Source: Bradyrhizobium guangzhouense
GTDB lineage: Bacteria; Pseudomonadota; Alphaproteobacteria; Rhizobiales; Xanthobacteraceae
Direction: 5' to 3'
Length of the DNA stretch: 64,000 nt
Assembly (NCBI RefSeq): GCF_004114955.1
Contig: NZ_CP030053.1
Coordinates: 5,766,001-5,830,000, forward strand
Both the position numbers and the translations under genes were made by a program. The notes under the pieces are model-generated. The model had not been told where the DNA came from and did no database searches. It saw only the letters and a program-made list of their open reading frames with translations. This document shows, piece by piece, positions 18,737-27,167 of the stretch (the first letter of the stretch is position 1; each line of letters starts with the position of its first letter).

Positions 18737-19999
18737 TTGTCCCTCGCTTATTTTGCTCTCATCATTGCCGTTGTTTCCGCTTCCGTTCTCGAAATTGCCG
18801 GTGCCAAGTTTGGTGCGCAGCTCGGGATGATGGCTGCGGCGCTGGGCCTATTGGCCACAGCCGCAAGCGCGCAGAAGGCCGACTTCGAGCACTATCTGCG
18901 CGCCACATCGTGGGGCCGATGGATTCTGGTCGCCATCCCGCTCGGCATTGCCCTCCAGCTCGCGCCCGTCGGGTTGGGGGTGGCGCATCCGATCTGGGCC
19001 AGCACCCATGATGCCCTTGGCGGCCTGCCGTTAGGATTCATCACGGCCGACATTGGCCTAACGCTGAATGCGTTGCTGCAAGCCGTTGTCGCGGTCTCGC
19101 TGCTCGGGGTGACGATGGTGGTGGTCCGCGATCGCAGCCGCGCCGAATTGGTGCTGTTCGTGCTGAGCGGAACGACCGCCGTCGCGGCTCTGGCCATGGA
19201 CCTTCATCGCCTCTCGCCCGGATTGATGGCCGCGACGCCCGCTGATCTCGCGACCACCATGGCGGGCTTCGGCATCATGCTCAATATGGCCGTCATGCAG
19301 CTTGCCGCCGAGCGCGCCGAGACGCGTCACTCGCTGCCGCGCTCCATCGCGATCGGGGTCTGCGGCCTCCTCGGCGCATTGGTCAGCGCGCTTGCGATCT
19401 TCGGCTTCTCCAGCGCCAATAGCGCGATCGCAGCCGGCTTCGGCATTGTGTTGATCCTGTTGGTCCTGGTGATCCGCAGACTGGACCTGTCGCCCTTGGC
19501 CGCGGGCGCCCTGGCTTTGGCCGGACTGGTTGGAGCGGCGATCGTCCTGACATTCCTGTTCGAACAAAGCCCCGGGCTTGCGCTTCTGCGCCTCGCCCCC
19601 GACGTCGGGGCTGAAACCAAGGCCGCGCTGGAGCGAATGTTGGCGGACACGCGATGGTTCGGTGCGGGGGCCGGGACTTTTTCGGCCGTGGCAAGGATCT
19701 ATCAGAGCGATGCAAGTGAGGCCCTGTTGGCTCCCTCGACGGCAACAGCCATCTTCGCCGACATGGGATGGATTGGTCTTGCTGTCGCTGGAGCTGCGTG
19801 CGTGCTGGCCTTAACCCGCTTGTTCTTCGGCGCCTTGCAGCGCGGGCGCGACTCGTTCTTTCCAACGGCCGCCGCAGCTTGTCTGTTGTTTGCGCTGGTT
19901 CAGAGCCTCGCGGGTCCAGGATTGCTGCGTCCGGCAGCAATCCTGTGCTTTTCAGTGATCGTGGGACTCGGGCTGTCGCAGAGCGTCAGCTCACGATAG
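18737..19999 (+). CDS. Divergent O-antigen-ligase/Wzy-like membrane protein
   Basis: 420 aa with about eleven hydrophobic helices. Near the C-terminus GAGAGTFSAVARIYQ and LAPSTATAIFADMGWIGL align with GTGMGTF...AHSTPLELASDVGI of the polymerase at 13927-15402, but the usually conserved His is Pro here. It may be a polymerase accessory, an inactive relative or an enzyme with altered chemistry. The TTG at 18737 is the only plausible start after the in-frame stop at 18698; there is no strong ribosome site. Confidence 0.7.
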   Translation: MSLAYFALIIAVVSASVLEIAGAKFGAQLGMMAAALGLLATAASAQKADFEHYLRATSWGRWILVAIPLGIALQLAPVGLGVAHPIWASTHDALGGLPLGFITADIGLTLNALLQAVVAVSLLGVTMVVVRDRSRAELVLFVLSGTTAVAALAMDLHRLSPGLMAATPADLATTMAGFGIMLNMAVMQLAAERAETRHSLPRSIAIGVCGLLGALVSALAIFGFSSANSAIAAGFGIVLILLVLVIRRLDLSPLAAGALALAGLVGAAIVLTFLFEQSPGLALLRLAPDVGAETKAALERMLADTRWFGAGAGTFSAVARIYQSDASEALLAPSTATAIFADMGWIGLAVAGAACVLALTRLFFGALQRGRDSFFPTAAAACLLFALVQSLAGPGLLRPAAILCFSVIVGLGLSQSVSSR

Positions 20000-20012
20000 G
20001 CAGCACGATCCG

Positions 20013-20642
20013 TCAGGCGTCGCGATCGCCGCTCAGCGAGGCCCAGTAATATGGGTTCTTCGGCGTCTGGATCCGGACCCAGCGATAGGATTTTTTCGAC
20101 CACGGCAAGATATGACCGGTCAAGTTGTCGAGCACCAGGTCGCCGGCCGTGGTGCGCACCACGACCACCAGATGATGTTCACCCCAGGGCACGACGACCT
20201 CGCTGAGCAGCACCGAGCGCGCCGGCAAGCCCTTGGCGATGAGGTCGTGACGTTTTGTCACAGCGTAGTCGTTGCAGTCGCCGCTCGCAGGATGCAGCAG
20301 CCATTTCTCGCCGCGCAGCCCTTCCAGGTTCGGCTCGGGGCGGATCGAGGCATTGACGTCCCGGTTGACCTCTTCGAGCAGCGCCAGACGCTCCGGCGTA
20401 AGCTTCAGACGACCGCCCCTGAACACGATGCGCTGCCTCGTCGGCTTACACTCGCCCTTGTACTTCAGGCAAAAGATCGTGAACGCCATCGGCGCCAGCG
20501 TCGGCTGGTCGAACTTGATGTGCTGGATGGCGCCCCGCAGCGCCAATGGCGCGCCAACGAAGGCGGCCTTCGCGCTGTGCTGCACCCCTGCAGCCACCGC
20601 AACGGCGGCCACGGCCGCCAGGAACTTTACAACTTTGCGCAT
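20013..20642 (-). CDS. BTLCP family transglutaminase-like cysteine peptidase
   Basis: 209 aa with a signal peptide (about 1-26). The papain-like triad is visible: Cys in GDCNDYAVTKR, His in GEHHLVVVV and Asp in LVLDNLTG. The family includes LapG, which cleaves adhesins under c-di-GMP control, though many rhizobial members have unknown substrates. GGGGAG lies before the ATG. It is convergent with the polymerase-like gene (13 bp apart). No adhesin or lapD partner is visible nearby; the EPS context suggests a surface role. Confidence 0.85.
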   Translation of the reverse strand: MRKVVKFLAAVAAVAVAAGVQHSAKAAFVGAPLALRGAIQHIKFDQPTLAPMAFTIFCLKYKGECKPTRQRIVFRGGRLKLTPERLALLEEVNRDVNASIRPEPNLEGLRGEKWLLHPASGDCNDYAVTKRHDLIAKGLPARSVLLSEVVVPWGEHHLVVVVRTTAGDLVLDNLTGHILPWSKKSYRWVRIQTPKNPYYWASLSGDRDA

Positions 20643-20733
20643 GTCGCGCTCCCCATTCTTGTTGGGGAGACGCTACGCGAGACGTCTTGAAATACGGCTC
20701 AAAGGCCGCGCGATCCTTTAATCAAAACGCGGG

Positions 20734-20750
20734 TGTTTCCGTCGGAAACA
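20734..20750. promoter_or_regulatory. Perfect 7-bp inverted repeat upstream of the phosphatase gene
   Basis: TGTTTCC and GGAAACA separated by GTC. It lies between the divergent peptidase and phosphatase genes, 73 nt before the TTG start at 20823. Likely a regulator site or a small hairpin; no T-tract follows. Confidence 0.45.
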
Positions 20751-20822
20751 ATTAAGAATACCGATCCGTGACTTGTTCTGCTAAGAGCGTTCCAGCGTCC
20801 GCTCGCGACGTTAAGAGGCGAT

Positions 20823-21572
20823 TTGACCGACCTGATGGGCCTTTCCACACGCTTACGCAAGAAGATCAAGCCGCGGCTTCCCGACGGCGTCAGGATCTAT
20901 GCGATCGGAGACGTCCATGGTCGCGCGGATCTGCTTCAGTCGCTGTTAACCGTCATCGACGCCGACCTTGCCAAGTCCAATCCCGGGCGCGCGATCCAGG
21001 TCTTTCTCGGTGACTATGTCGATCGCGGTCCGGATTCACGCGGCGTGATTGATCTGTTGATCGAGCGGTCGAAAACACACGAGACGGTGTGCCTGAAGGG
21101 CAACCACGAAGTCTTCCTGCTCGAGGTTCTGAAGGATCCCGCACGTCTGCAGGAGTGGCGCCACTACGGCGGACTTCTGACGCTGGTATCCTACGGTATC
21201 ACGCCGACGATGAACCCTACGGCCGAACAACAGACCGAGCTGATCGAAGCGTTGAACCGCGCGATCCCGCCCGAGCACCTCGCCTTCCTTCAGCAATTGC
21301 CCTCGTCGTTCACATGCGGAGACTTCTTCTTCGTCCACGCCGGCGTCAAGCCGGGGATCGCGCTGGATCGCCAAAAGGACGAGGATCTGCTGTGGATCCG
21401 CGAGGAATTTCTCGAATCCGAGCGGCGTTTCGGCAAATATGTCGTGCACGGTCATACACCGGTCAGCACCCCCGACATCCGGCCGAACCGCATCAATATC
21501 GACACCGGTGCCTACGCGACCGGCAACTTGACGCTGCTGACCATCCAGGGCGATAGTCTGCTCGCAATCTAA
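20823..21572 (+). CDS. Metallophosphatase (PPP-family Ser/Thr phosphatase-like)
   Basis: 249 aa with all signature motifs of the calcineurin-like PPP family: GDVHGR, GDYVDRG, GNHE and, later, VVHGHTPVS. Likely removes phosphate from proteins or from small molecules such as diadenosine tetraphosphate. A TTG at 20823 fits AAGAGGCGA at normal spacing better than the ATG at 20835, so the TTG is used. Its place among EPS genes might link it to the tyrosine kinase, but that family usually acts on Ser/Thr or nucleotides. Confidence 0.85.
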   Translation: MTDLMGLSTRLRKKIKPRLPDGVRIYAIGDVHGRADLLQSLLTVIDADLAKSNPGRAIQVFLGDYVDRGPDSRGVIDLLIERSKTHETVCLKGNHEVFLLEVLKDPARLQEWRHYGGLLTLVSYGITPTMNPTAEQQTELIEALNRAIPPEHLAFLQQLPSSFTCGDFFFVHAGVKPGIALDRQKDEDLLWIREEFLESERRFGKYVVHGHTPVSTPDIRPNRINIDTGAYATGNLTLLTIQGDSLLAI

Positions 21573-21641
21573 CAATGCCAATAATGGTTGCCGTGCTGCT
21601 GGTTCAGCCTTTCGGCATCACCTGATTTTTCGGATTCGATT

Positions 21642-22304
21642 GTGAACCGCATTCTCCCGCTTCGTATCATCGGAATCTGCACCGCGCTTGTCCTGGCGCT
21701 CTATGCGGGCCTGGCCTTCTTCAGCGATCTGGTGCGGCCGGACTTTCGCGCGGGGGATCTATTCTCGGGCGTAGTTCCGCCCGACGACGTCAATCCGACC
21801 AACGCCCGGCTCGCAACCCGCTTCTCCTTCGACGGCGACTTGCTTGCGAATGATGCCTCAGCGAAGGCTGCGAGCGTCCTTCACCGCCCGGCGTCAGATA
21901 CGACCAAGAGAACCGAAGAGAACAAGGCGGCCCAGGATGCCGTCACGTCCGCGCTGAAGGTCTCGCCGATCCGTCCCGCATTGTGGCTCACGCTGAGTAC
22001 GCTCAAGGCCCAAGTGGGGGAGCCGACAACGCCCGCATTGAAGATGTCCTATCTGACCGGGGCAGTGCCCGTTGACGTTGCCTTTTCGCGCGTTCAAACG
22101 GTGACATCGAGCGTCGCTGCGGCCGACGACGAGATCAGGCTGCTCGCGCAATCCGACATCCGCTCGGCGCTCGCCAACCGCGCGCGTTACGCCCCTCTTC
22201 TGATTGCCGCTTATGTGCAGGCGACCCCTCAGGGCAAATCGCTCCTGATGGAATCGGCACAAATGATCGATCCCAAATTCAAGGACATCCTGCTTCGGTA
22301 CTGA
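21642..22304 (+). CDS. Unknown membrane-anchored protein, paralogue of the 9682-10446 product
   Basis: About 220 aa with one N-terminal membrane helix (IIGICTALVLALYAGLAF) and a helical, Ala-rich extracytoplasmic part. The order of motifs (anchor, helical repeat with W.TLS..., long C-terminal helices) resembles the protein coupled to the Wzc-like kinase. The GTG at 21642 is chosen because it starts just before the anchor; an upstream TTG at 21588 is possible. Function unknown. Confidence 0.55.
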   Translation: MNRILPLRIIGICTALVLALYAGLAFFSDLVRPDFRAGDLFSGVVPPDDVNPTNARLATRFSFDGDLLANDASAKAASVLHRPASDTTKRTEENKAAQDAVTSALKVSPIRPALWLTLSTLKAQVGEPTTPALKMSYLTGAVPVDVAFSRVQTVTSSVAAADDEIRLLAQSDIRSALANRARYAPLLIAAYVQATPQGKSLLMESAQMIDPKFKDILLRY

Positions 22305-22334
22305 CACCGGCGCGGATGATCCGCTCGCCGCCCC

Positions 22335-22784
22335 TCAGCGTCCCGGTTTCGGGGCGACCGGCACGAAGTCCTGCTCGCGACGCGGCTGGTCCGATCTGCC
22401 CTGGTAGACGAACATGCCTTTTTTCGTGGTGACGATGTCGCCCCGCTGCAGACTATCGTCATTGAGGAGACGCTCGGTCGCAACGAGATCAGGATCTTCC
22501 GGAACAGGCTTGTAGAGTTCGGGATGCTCGCGGCGCTCGCGCGAGGCTTCCTTGGCGCGTTGCCTGGCCTCGTCGATCCGCTGCCGCCATTGATCGCGCG
22601 TCGGCTCCGGATCGCTGGGCGGAAGATAATCGTTGATGGTCGGTCCCGGCTCGTCTTGCGCCAGGCAAGGCGTCGCGTCGACCAGCCAAGCGCCGAGACC
22701 GCCCGACGTCCCGAGGATGGTGGCAAGCAGGACGCCACGCAGCGGGCCGCGATTGAGCAACAGATGACGCCGAGCGGGATGCAC
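22335..22784 (-). CDS. Unknown exported protein
   Basis: 149 aa. A basic N-terminus and hydrophobic core end in CLAQDE, a likely signal peptidase site. The mature part is highly charged (RDQWRQRIDEARQRAKEAS), consistent with a helix, then a short beta-prone end (GDIVTTKKGMFVYQG). It converges with the gene ending at 22304; the 30-bp gap contains a GC-rich hairpin that may serve both. No family recognised. Confidence 0.6.
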   Translation of the reverse strand: MHPARRHLLLNRGPLRGVLLATILGTSGGLGAWLVDATPCLAQDEPGPTINDYLPPSDPEPTRDQWRQRIDEARQRAKEASRERREHPELYKPVPEDPDLVATERLLNDDSLQRGDIVTTKKGMFVYQGRSDQPRREQDFVPVAPKPGR

Positions 22785-22936
22785 CGTGATGTCTCCAGGG
22801 ACGGATCACAAAATCAAAAATCGAAAAACAACCCCATGCACAGTAGCGGCAACACCCGGGGTCGAGAAGCTGCTTCTTTTCCGAAATTGACTTGACCCGT
22901 CGGGCAAAACAGGAGCAGTATGGCATCCTCCCGAGA

Positions 22937-23176
22937 CTAACGTCGGCTCGAGCCGCTGGTTCGCGTCCTGTTGCCGACATAAGGCTGGGCCCGTCCGCCT
23001 CTGGTGATCGGCGGCTGAATCGTACTCGGAATATTCGGCGTCGCCGTGGTCGGCGATGGCTGCGACGGATTGACGATCGTCACATTATGATTGGGTGTCG
23101 AGGGATCGTTGACCCCCTGGGCCCACGCGGCGGCGGGCACGAACAGCGCGACCGCGATCAAAGCTAGACGTTGCAT
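22937..23176 (-). CDS. Small exported low-complexity protein, probable general-stress gene
   Basis: 79 aa. A clean signal peptide ends in WAQG, followed by a Pro/Thr/Ser/Asn-rich mature chain. GGGAG lies before the ATG at 23176, and a GGAAC-N17-CGTT promoter lies just upstream. It shares the pattern signal-AQG-(V/T)-(N/K)-D with the proteins at 23251-23502 and 28077-28328. Function unknown; low-complexity exported proteins of this kind are often envelope-stress proteins. Confidence 0.65.
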   Translation of the reverse strand: MQRLALIAVALFVPAAAWAQGVNDPSTPNHNVTIVNPSQPSPTTATPNIPSTIQPPITRGGRAQPYVGNRTRTSGSSRR

Positions 23177-23195
23177 GCGATATCTCCCGATCAAG

Positions 23196-23221
23196 AACGT
23201 CAGGGAGGCGATCACCGTTCC
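23196..23221 (-). promoter_or_regulatory. EcfG-type general stress promoter
   Basis: On the minus strand GGAAC, 17 nt, then CGTT: an exact match to the -35/-10 consensus known for alphaproteobacterial EcfG sigma factors. It ends 19 nt upstream of the ATG at 23176. Confidence 0.7.
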
Positions 23222-23250
23222 TTCACGGCGCTTCACGGTTCCTCGGGGTC

Positions 23251-23502
23251 CTACTGCCGCGGCACGGCAACGAGCTTGCCATCTCTCCAAACGCCCTGGG
23301 CCGCCGTTCCGCTGGGCAGAGTGCCCGGCGCCAGATTCCTGATCGCAGTGGGGCGAGAGGCCTCGGTGGTCTGGGTCTTCTTGGTGGTGGTCGTGGTGAC
23401 GATGCTGGTGCTGGTCAGATTGGCCTTATCCTTGACCCCTTGGGCAAAGCAAGGCTGCACCAGGAGGGCCACAAACATGAGTGCCATGAAACCGCTGCGC
23501 AT
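23251..23502 (-). CDS. Small exported Thr-rich protein
   Basis: 83 aa. The signal peptide ends in CFAQG, followed by KDK and a Thr-rich run, and the C-terminus ends with GVWRDGKLVAVPRQ. The start ATG at 23502 is used; a TTG two codons upstream is less likely. It lies 74 bp upstream of the similar gene at 22937-23176 on the same strand and appears to be a diverged paralogue. Function unknown. Confidence 0.6.
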   Translation of the reverse strand: MRSGFMALMFVALLVQPCFAQGVKDKANLTSTSIVTTTTTKKTQTTEASRPTAIRNLAPGTLPSGTAAQGVWRDGKLVAVPRQ

Positions 23503-23694
23503 GATCAAACACCTGAATGAGGAGCTTGCCGGAATGTCACAGGTTTTGGCCCAAAAGCAAGCGCCTTAAGGCGGCAGGCGGCCTGAAGAAGGGCTCTCGC
23601 AAGCTTGACCATGAGGAGGCCGCTCTCACAAAGGCCGGCTTGAGGTGGAAAAGCCTAGCGAAACAGCCTCAGTCGGGTTACTTGATCGACCTTG

Positions 23695-24906
23695 ATGACC
23701 GACCCCGGCAACACTGCGGCCAACGCTCCGAACACGCGAGAGATCAAGGCCGGGTTTGTCCGGCTTCTGTCGGATCGCATCCGAGAGACCTCCGCCGATC
23801 CCAAGCAGGTGCGGGACATCGTCTACGAGCTGGCCCGCGTCAAGCTGCTCGAGCAATTCACCCACGCTGATGCGCGGGAATCCCGTGACCTCCTGCAAAT
23901 CCTCGAACGCGCAATCGAGGAGGTCGAGCGTTCCTTCAAACGCAGCGTCGCAGCAACGGCGCAAAAGGTCCCGGAAGCACCCCCTGCCGTTGCTCCGTCT
24001 GTCGCATTCCCCTCCCCGCCGCCGATTCCGGCGGCGCCCGCTGTTTCGACCGTAGCGTCCGCCCCTCAGCCGGCAGAACCACCGCGCCGTCCTGTCGCAC
24101 CGTCCAAGTCCCCAGATCGTCCCAAACGAAGCGGCGCCTTCACATCCGTCATTCGATTGGCCGTCCTGCTCTTGCTGATCGCGGCCGTTGCAATCGGAGT
24201 GGCCTATTGGCCGCGGTTGAAAACACAGTTCGCCGCACTGTCGCAGTTCGCAGCGCGACAGCCTGCGTCGGGGGATGCTCAGCCTCAGCAAGCGGCGCCG
24301 CCGGCCCCACCCCAGAGCGAAACTGCGGAACGGGCGCCGGATGGCCAAAAAGAACAGGCGCCGCCGGCGCAACCCTCGATGCCGTTGCCGACAACGTTCG
24401 GGGTCTACGCCTTGAGCGAGGGCCAACTCCAGGAGCTCAAATCGGTGCCCGGAAAGATCCCGGACCGGCGCGTTGCGATCTCGGCGGCGATCAATACGCC
24501 GAGCGCGACCACGCTGACGAGCGGGGATGTCAGGTTCATCGTATTCCGCCCGGATGGCGGGATGGATACGAGCGTGACCGAGGTCCGGGTGGTCGCCAAA
24601 GTCTCCCGCGCGATGGGCGTCGATGCCACGGGGAAAGCCGCGATGGTCAGCGCGGGCGACTCCTGGGTCATCCGCAGCATGTCCCACCCCTACAAGGTGG
24701 GGCCCGTTGAGGACCAGCCAAGAATGCTGTTGCTCCAGCCCGAGCAGGACGGCTTCACGTTAGCCCCCGGTCGTTACGTCGTCGTGGTCAAGGGCATGGG
24801 CTACGATTTCACGGTGGCCGGCACCGTCACCGATCCCGATCAATGCGTGGAGCGCATCAACGCGACGAACGGGGCGTTCTATTCTCCCTGCCCGCCCCCT
24901 CGTTGA
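23695..24906 (+). CDS. Unknown single-pass membrane protein with Pro/Ala-rich linkers
   Basis: About 403 aa. An N-terminal cytoplasmic helical domain (about 1-85) carries DRIRETSADPKQVRDIVYEL, then comes a Pro/Ala-rich linker, one membrane helix (about 155-177, RLAVLLLLIAAVAIGVAYW), a second Pro/Gln/Ala-rich linker, and a C-terminal beta-rich periplasmic domain from about 240 that ends with two Cys-containing segments (DPDQCVERIN, YSPCPPP). The layout suggests a TonB-like or signal-transducing protein, but no family was recognised. A long frame on the opposite strand is a shadow. Confidence 0.65.
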   Translation: MTDPGNTAANAPNTREIKAGFVRLLSDRIRETSADPKQVRDIVYELARVKLLEQFTHADARESRDLLQILERAIEEVERSFKRSVAATAQKVPEAPPAVAPSVAFPSPPPIPAAPAVSTVASAPQPAEPPRRPVAPSKSPDRPKRSGAFTSVIRLAVLLLLIAAVAIGVAYWPRLKTQFAALSQFAARQPASGDAQPQQAAPPAPPQSETAERAPDGQKEQAPPAQPSMPLPTTFGVYALSEGQLQELKSVPGKIPDRRVAISAAINTPSATTLTSGDVRFIVFRPDGGMDTSVTEVRVVAKVSRAMGVDATGKAAMVSAGDSWVIRSMSHPYKVGPVEDQPRMLLLQPEQDGFTLAPGRYVVVVKGMGYDFTVAGTVTDPDQCVERINATNGAFYSPCPPPR

Positions 24907-24935
24907 GGCACTAACCGGCTTGTCGCGTAGCCTGC

Positions 24936-25214
24936 CTAATTCTTGGCTTTGCTGTCTTTGGGCGCATCGGCCGGCGCGTCGTCAACCTTGCCGTCGTTCG
25001 CGACGCATTTGTTGAAATAGTCCCGCTGCTCCTTCGCAGACCCCTTGGCGCTGCCGGCGGCCGGATTGCCGACTTGCTTTGGAGGAAAAGCTTTCGCGAC
25101 CGCCGTGTTGCATGTGCGTGCCACTTCGGCGGTAACGGCCGACGCCGTCACGGGAGCAGCCACCGCGAACAGACATGCTAGTCCCAGCAACCTTGGCGTA
25201 TTTCTGACGGGCAC
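24936..25214 (-). CDS. Small exported protein, PsiF-like
   Basis: 92 aa. A signal peptide of about 24 residues precedes a short helical domain with paired Cys (ARTCNTAVAKAF ... RDYFNKCVAND), an arrangement like the PsiF repeat of phosphate-starvation-inducible proteins, and an Asp/Ala/Lys tail. The GTG at 25214 is chosen because AAAGGA lies about 8 nt upstream; the GTG at 25223 would touch it. The PsiF relation is tentative. Confidence 0.55.
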   Translation of the reverse strand: MPVRNTPRLLGLACLFAVAAPVTASAVTAEVARTCNTAVAKAFPPKQVGNPAAGSAKGSAKEQRDYFNKCVANDGKVDDAPADAPKDSKAKN

Positions 25215-25317
25215 CTTGCTCACTCCTTTGATCCACGCGGCGTGACGGGACCATATCAAAGACGGCCGAAACGCCCAACGGCAAAGCAACACTGAATTGC
25301 CGCGTCGTCGCTTCGGA

Positions 25318-25743
25318 CTAGCTGTTGAGCTGAGGCGGCTTGAAATCTGGGAAACGCGTCAGCATTGCCGCCTTGACGAATTTCAGGTGCGAAATCGTGC
25401 TCGCGAGCTCCTTGAGCCTGCGTTGGCCGTTGGAAATATCGGCAGCAAAGAGGTCCTGATGGTGATTGTCCAGCGGCTCGCGCTCCAGATATTCGTCTGT
25501 CCCGTTGCCAAAGGTGACGGAGGCGCGGGCGAGCGCGTCATCAACACGTCGATTGAGGCCTGCCTGCTCTCTTTCCGCCTCCTGCAGGGCGGTATCGAGC
25601 GCTGTCATGATCGCATCGATCCGGACGCGGTCCGTCTCGGCGTCGCGCTCGACCGAGCGGGCCTTGAAGCCCTTGTCCTCACGCCGGGAGCTGAGAAGAT
25701 TGTGCGCGCGCGCCCTCAGGAACAGCTGGAACATCTGGGCCAT
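25318..25743 (-). CDS. Unknown cytoplasmic helical protein
   Basis: About 141 aa, highly charged and helical, with an early Arg/Lys/Glu-rich stretch (LLSSRREDKGFKARSVER), a heptad-like middle (ALDTALQEAEREQAGLNRRVDDAL) consistent with coiled coil, and a C-terminal FPDFKPPQLN tail. No signal peptide or membrane helix. The ATG at 25743 is used; a TTG at 25779 would add 12 residues. It is followed on the same strand by no close partner. No family recognised. Confidence 0.6.
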   Translation of the reverse strand: MAQMFQLFLRARAHNLLSSRREDKGFKARSVERDAETDRVRIDAIMTALDTALQEAEREQAGLNRRVDDALARASVTFGNGTDEYLEREPLDNHHQDLFAADISNGQRRLKELASTISHLKFVKAAMLTRFPDFKPPQLNS

Positions 25744-25785
25744 CCCACGTTCGGATTTGAAGCCGCCACCATCGGTCAAATACAG

Positions 25786-26067
25786 TTAATAAAGTTTGAA
25801 AGTCGGCGCCTGCTCGGCTCGACTTTCCGTGATCCAGGTCCGCCAAGCCCCCTCATGCTTGAGGTAGAGTTCGAGCCACCTCACCTCGTTGTCAGCCACG
25901 ACGCCGTCGCCGATGTCACCGGTGGCCTGCGGCACGCTACCTTCGATCGACGACAGATCCAGCGCCTCAAATTCCGCGGTTTCGTCCGACGACAGGCCGA
26001 TCAGAACGCGATGCCCCTGCGCGTCGACGAAGTATCGCCGCGGCGCATGGCGCTTCTGCTCAATCAT
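25786..26067 (-). CDS. Unknown small cytoplasmic protein
   Basis: 93 aa from the ATG at 26067 (a TTG at 26142 is possible). Predicted alpha/beta, with HAPRRYFVDAQGHRVLIGLS and a Trp-rich C-terminal part (EVRWLELYLKHEGAWRTW). Located 42 bp upstream of the helical protein gene on the same strand, so co-transcription is likely. No family recognised. Confidence 0.5.
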   Translation of the reverse strand: MIEQKRHAPRRYFVDAQGHRVLIGLSSDETAEFEALDLSSIEGSVPQATGDIGDGVVADNEVRWLELYLKHEGAWRTWITESRAEQAPTFKLY

Positions 26068-26319
26068 TGCGGCGGCCCCCGCCAAGGATCCAGGGGCCGG
26101 AGAGGCCTTCGAACCGTCGACTATAAATGCACACAAAGGCAATCAATGAGACTGCGCCAGCAACCAGGCCCAGCAACGCAATGAGATACGCCATCTACGA
26201 TTCCTTACGCACGCCTCGCAATTCCAGACGTCTTCAAATCTCGCAACAGGCTCGTAAGCTCTAAACTCCTATTCCGACGCCCTCAATGAGAGCGGTGAAT
26301 TAACCTAACCGAGCGTGGT

Positions 26320-26478
26320 TTACGAAGGAGGGCTTCGGCCGGCGGCGATTGAAGCCGGATTATAGGGCGCATAGAGCCGATAGCGCGCCGACCGCCTGCG
26401 TGAGCGCCATGCTCGTACGCCATAGCCGCAGCCAAAACCTGCCGCAAAAATCGATGCCAAAACCAGAATTGCTGTCAT
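26320..26478 (-). CDS. Tiny membrane protein
   Basis: 52 aa with one N-terminal membrane helix (TAILVLASIFAAGFGCGYGV) followed by an Arg-rich stretch and a Tyr/Pro/Ala tail, so N-out/C-in topology is expected. AGGAA lies 7 nt before the ATG. Function unknown. Confidence 0.5.
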   Translation of the reverse strand: MTAILVLASIFAAGFGCGYGVRAWRSRRRSARYRLYAPYNPASIAAGRSPPS

Positions 26479-26993
26479 TGGAATGTTCCTGCGTTGTCGG
26501 AACGCTCCTCCCATCACATTTCATCGTGCAGACGTGACGACTTCAAGATCGCCGCCGCTGAAACTTTTGTCAGACGACGATGAAGTTTGTGCAACGTGTT
26601 GCTTGAGGATTGATCGCGCGGCGGTCAAGCGGCGCGCTTCACACACGGCCACCGGAGCTCAGCGAGCGCCGTCTGTTTTCCCGAATTCCGGACGACGCGG
26701 CGGCGCGGCGCGACCTCGTGAACATTCCCGATCGCGGAGACCAGCACGCGCGGATCGACCGCGATCGAGGGAACTCCCGTGGTTGTACGGAGCGTTTTGC
26801 GCTGAATTCATCGAGGTAAGGTTTCCCAGTTAGCTTAATTCGGGTTGTTTGTTGCGCGCTTTTCCCGATCGCATATCCAAGACCGCACCGGGCTTCCCCA
26901 AGGCCCGGCCCCACCCAAGCAAAGCCGTCGAGCGAACATGGGTCCGCTTGGCGGCTTTGTCGTTGTGTCGATGCGAAGAGGAATGTTTCTGAA
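26479..26993. other. Intergenic region, no gene seen
   Basis: About 515 bp without a supported coding region. It must carry the promoters of the divergent small genes at its two ends. A GC-rich hairpin (CCGGGC, 9-nt loop, GCCCGG) lies near 26890-26911. Open frames here are Arg/Pro/Ser-rich and lack ribosome sites. Confidence 0.4.
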
Positions 26994-27167
26994 ATGGCGC
27001 GGAAGCCCTGGTCGTTCAAAGAGGACCGCCGGCTCATGGAGCTGGCCAAGTCCTCGACGTCGCTGGAAGAAGCAGCGAAGCAGCTCGGGCGCTCGCCTGA
27101 CGCGATCAAGCGCATGGCGATGCGGCTTGGTTTGTCCTTGAAGTCGAAGCCGGGGAAGAAGAGCTAA
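26994..27167 (+). CDS. 57-aa SANT/Myb-like helix-turn-helix protein
   Basis: A short gene called from the sequence: ATG at 26994, GAGGA about 11 nt upstream, stop TAA at 27165. It begins MARKPWSFKEDRRLMELAKS and continues with EEAAKQLGRSPDAIKRMAMRLGL and a Lys-rich tail. The spacing W-(S)-x-x-E-D-x-x-L...A..LGRS...I..R is that of single SANT/Myb-like DNA-binding helices. Its stop overlaps by 4 nt the stop of the broken Nudix gene on the other strand. Possibly a small DNA-binding regulator. Confidence 0.7.
   Translation: MARKPWSFKEDRRLMELAKSSTSLEEAAKQLGRSPDAIKRMAMRLGLSLKSKPGKKS

Noticed and set aside
23626..24687. 353-aa minus-strand frame
   Set aside because: Opposes the membrane protein gene at 23695-24906, which has a clear helix and ordered domains; the minus frame is Arg-rich without motifs.
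25297..26184. 295-aa plus-strand frame opposite two small genes
   Set aside because: It overlaps two minus-strand genes with better starts and composition; its own composition is Arg/Leu-rich without recognisable domains, typical of a high-G+C shadow.
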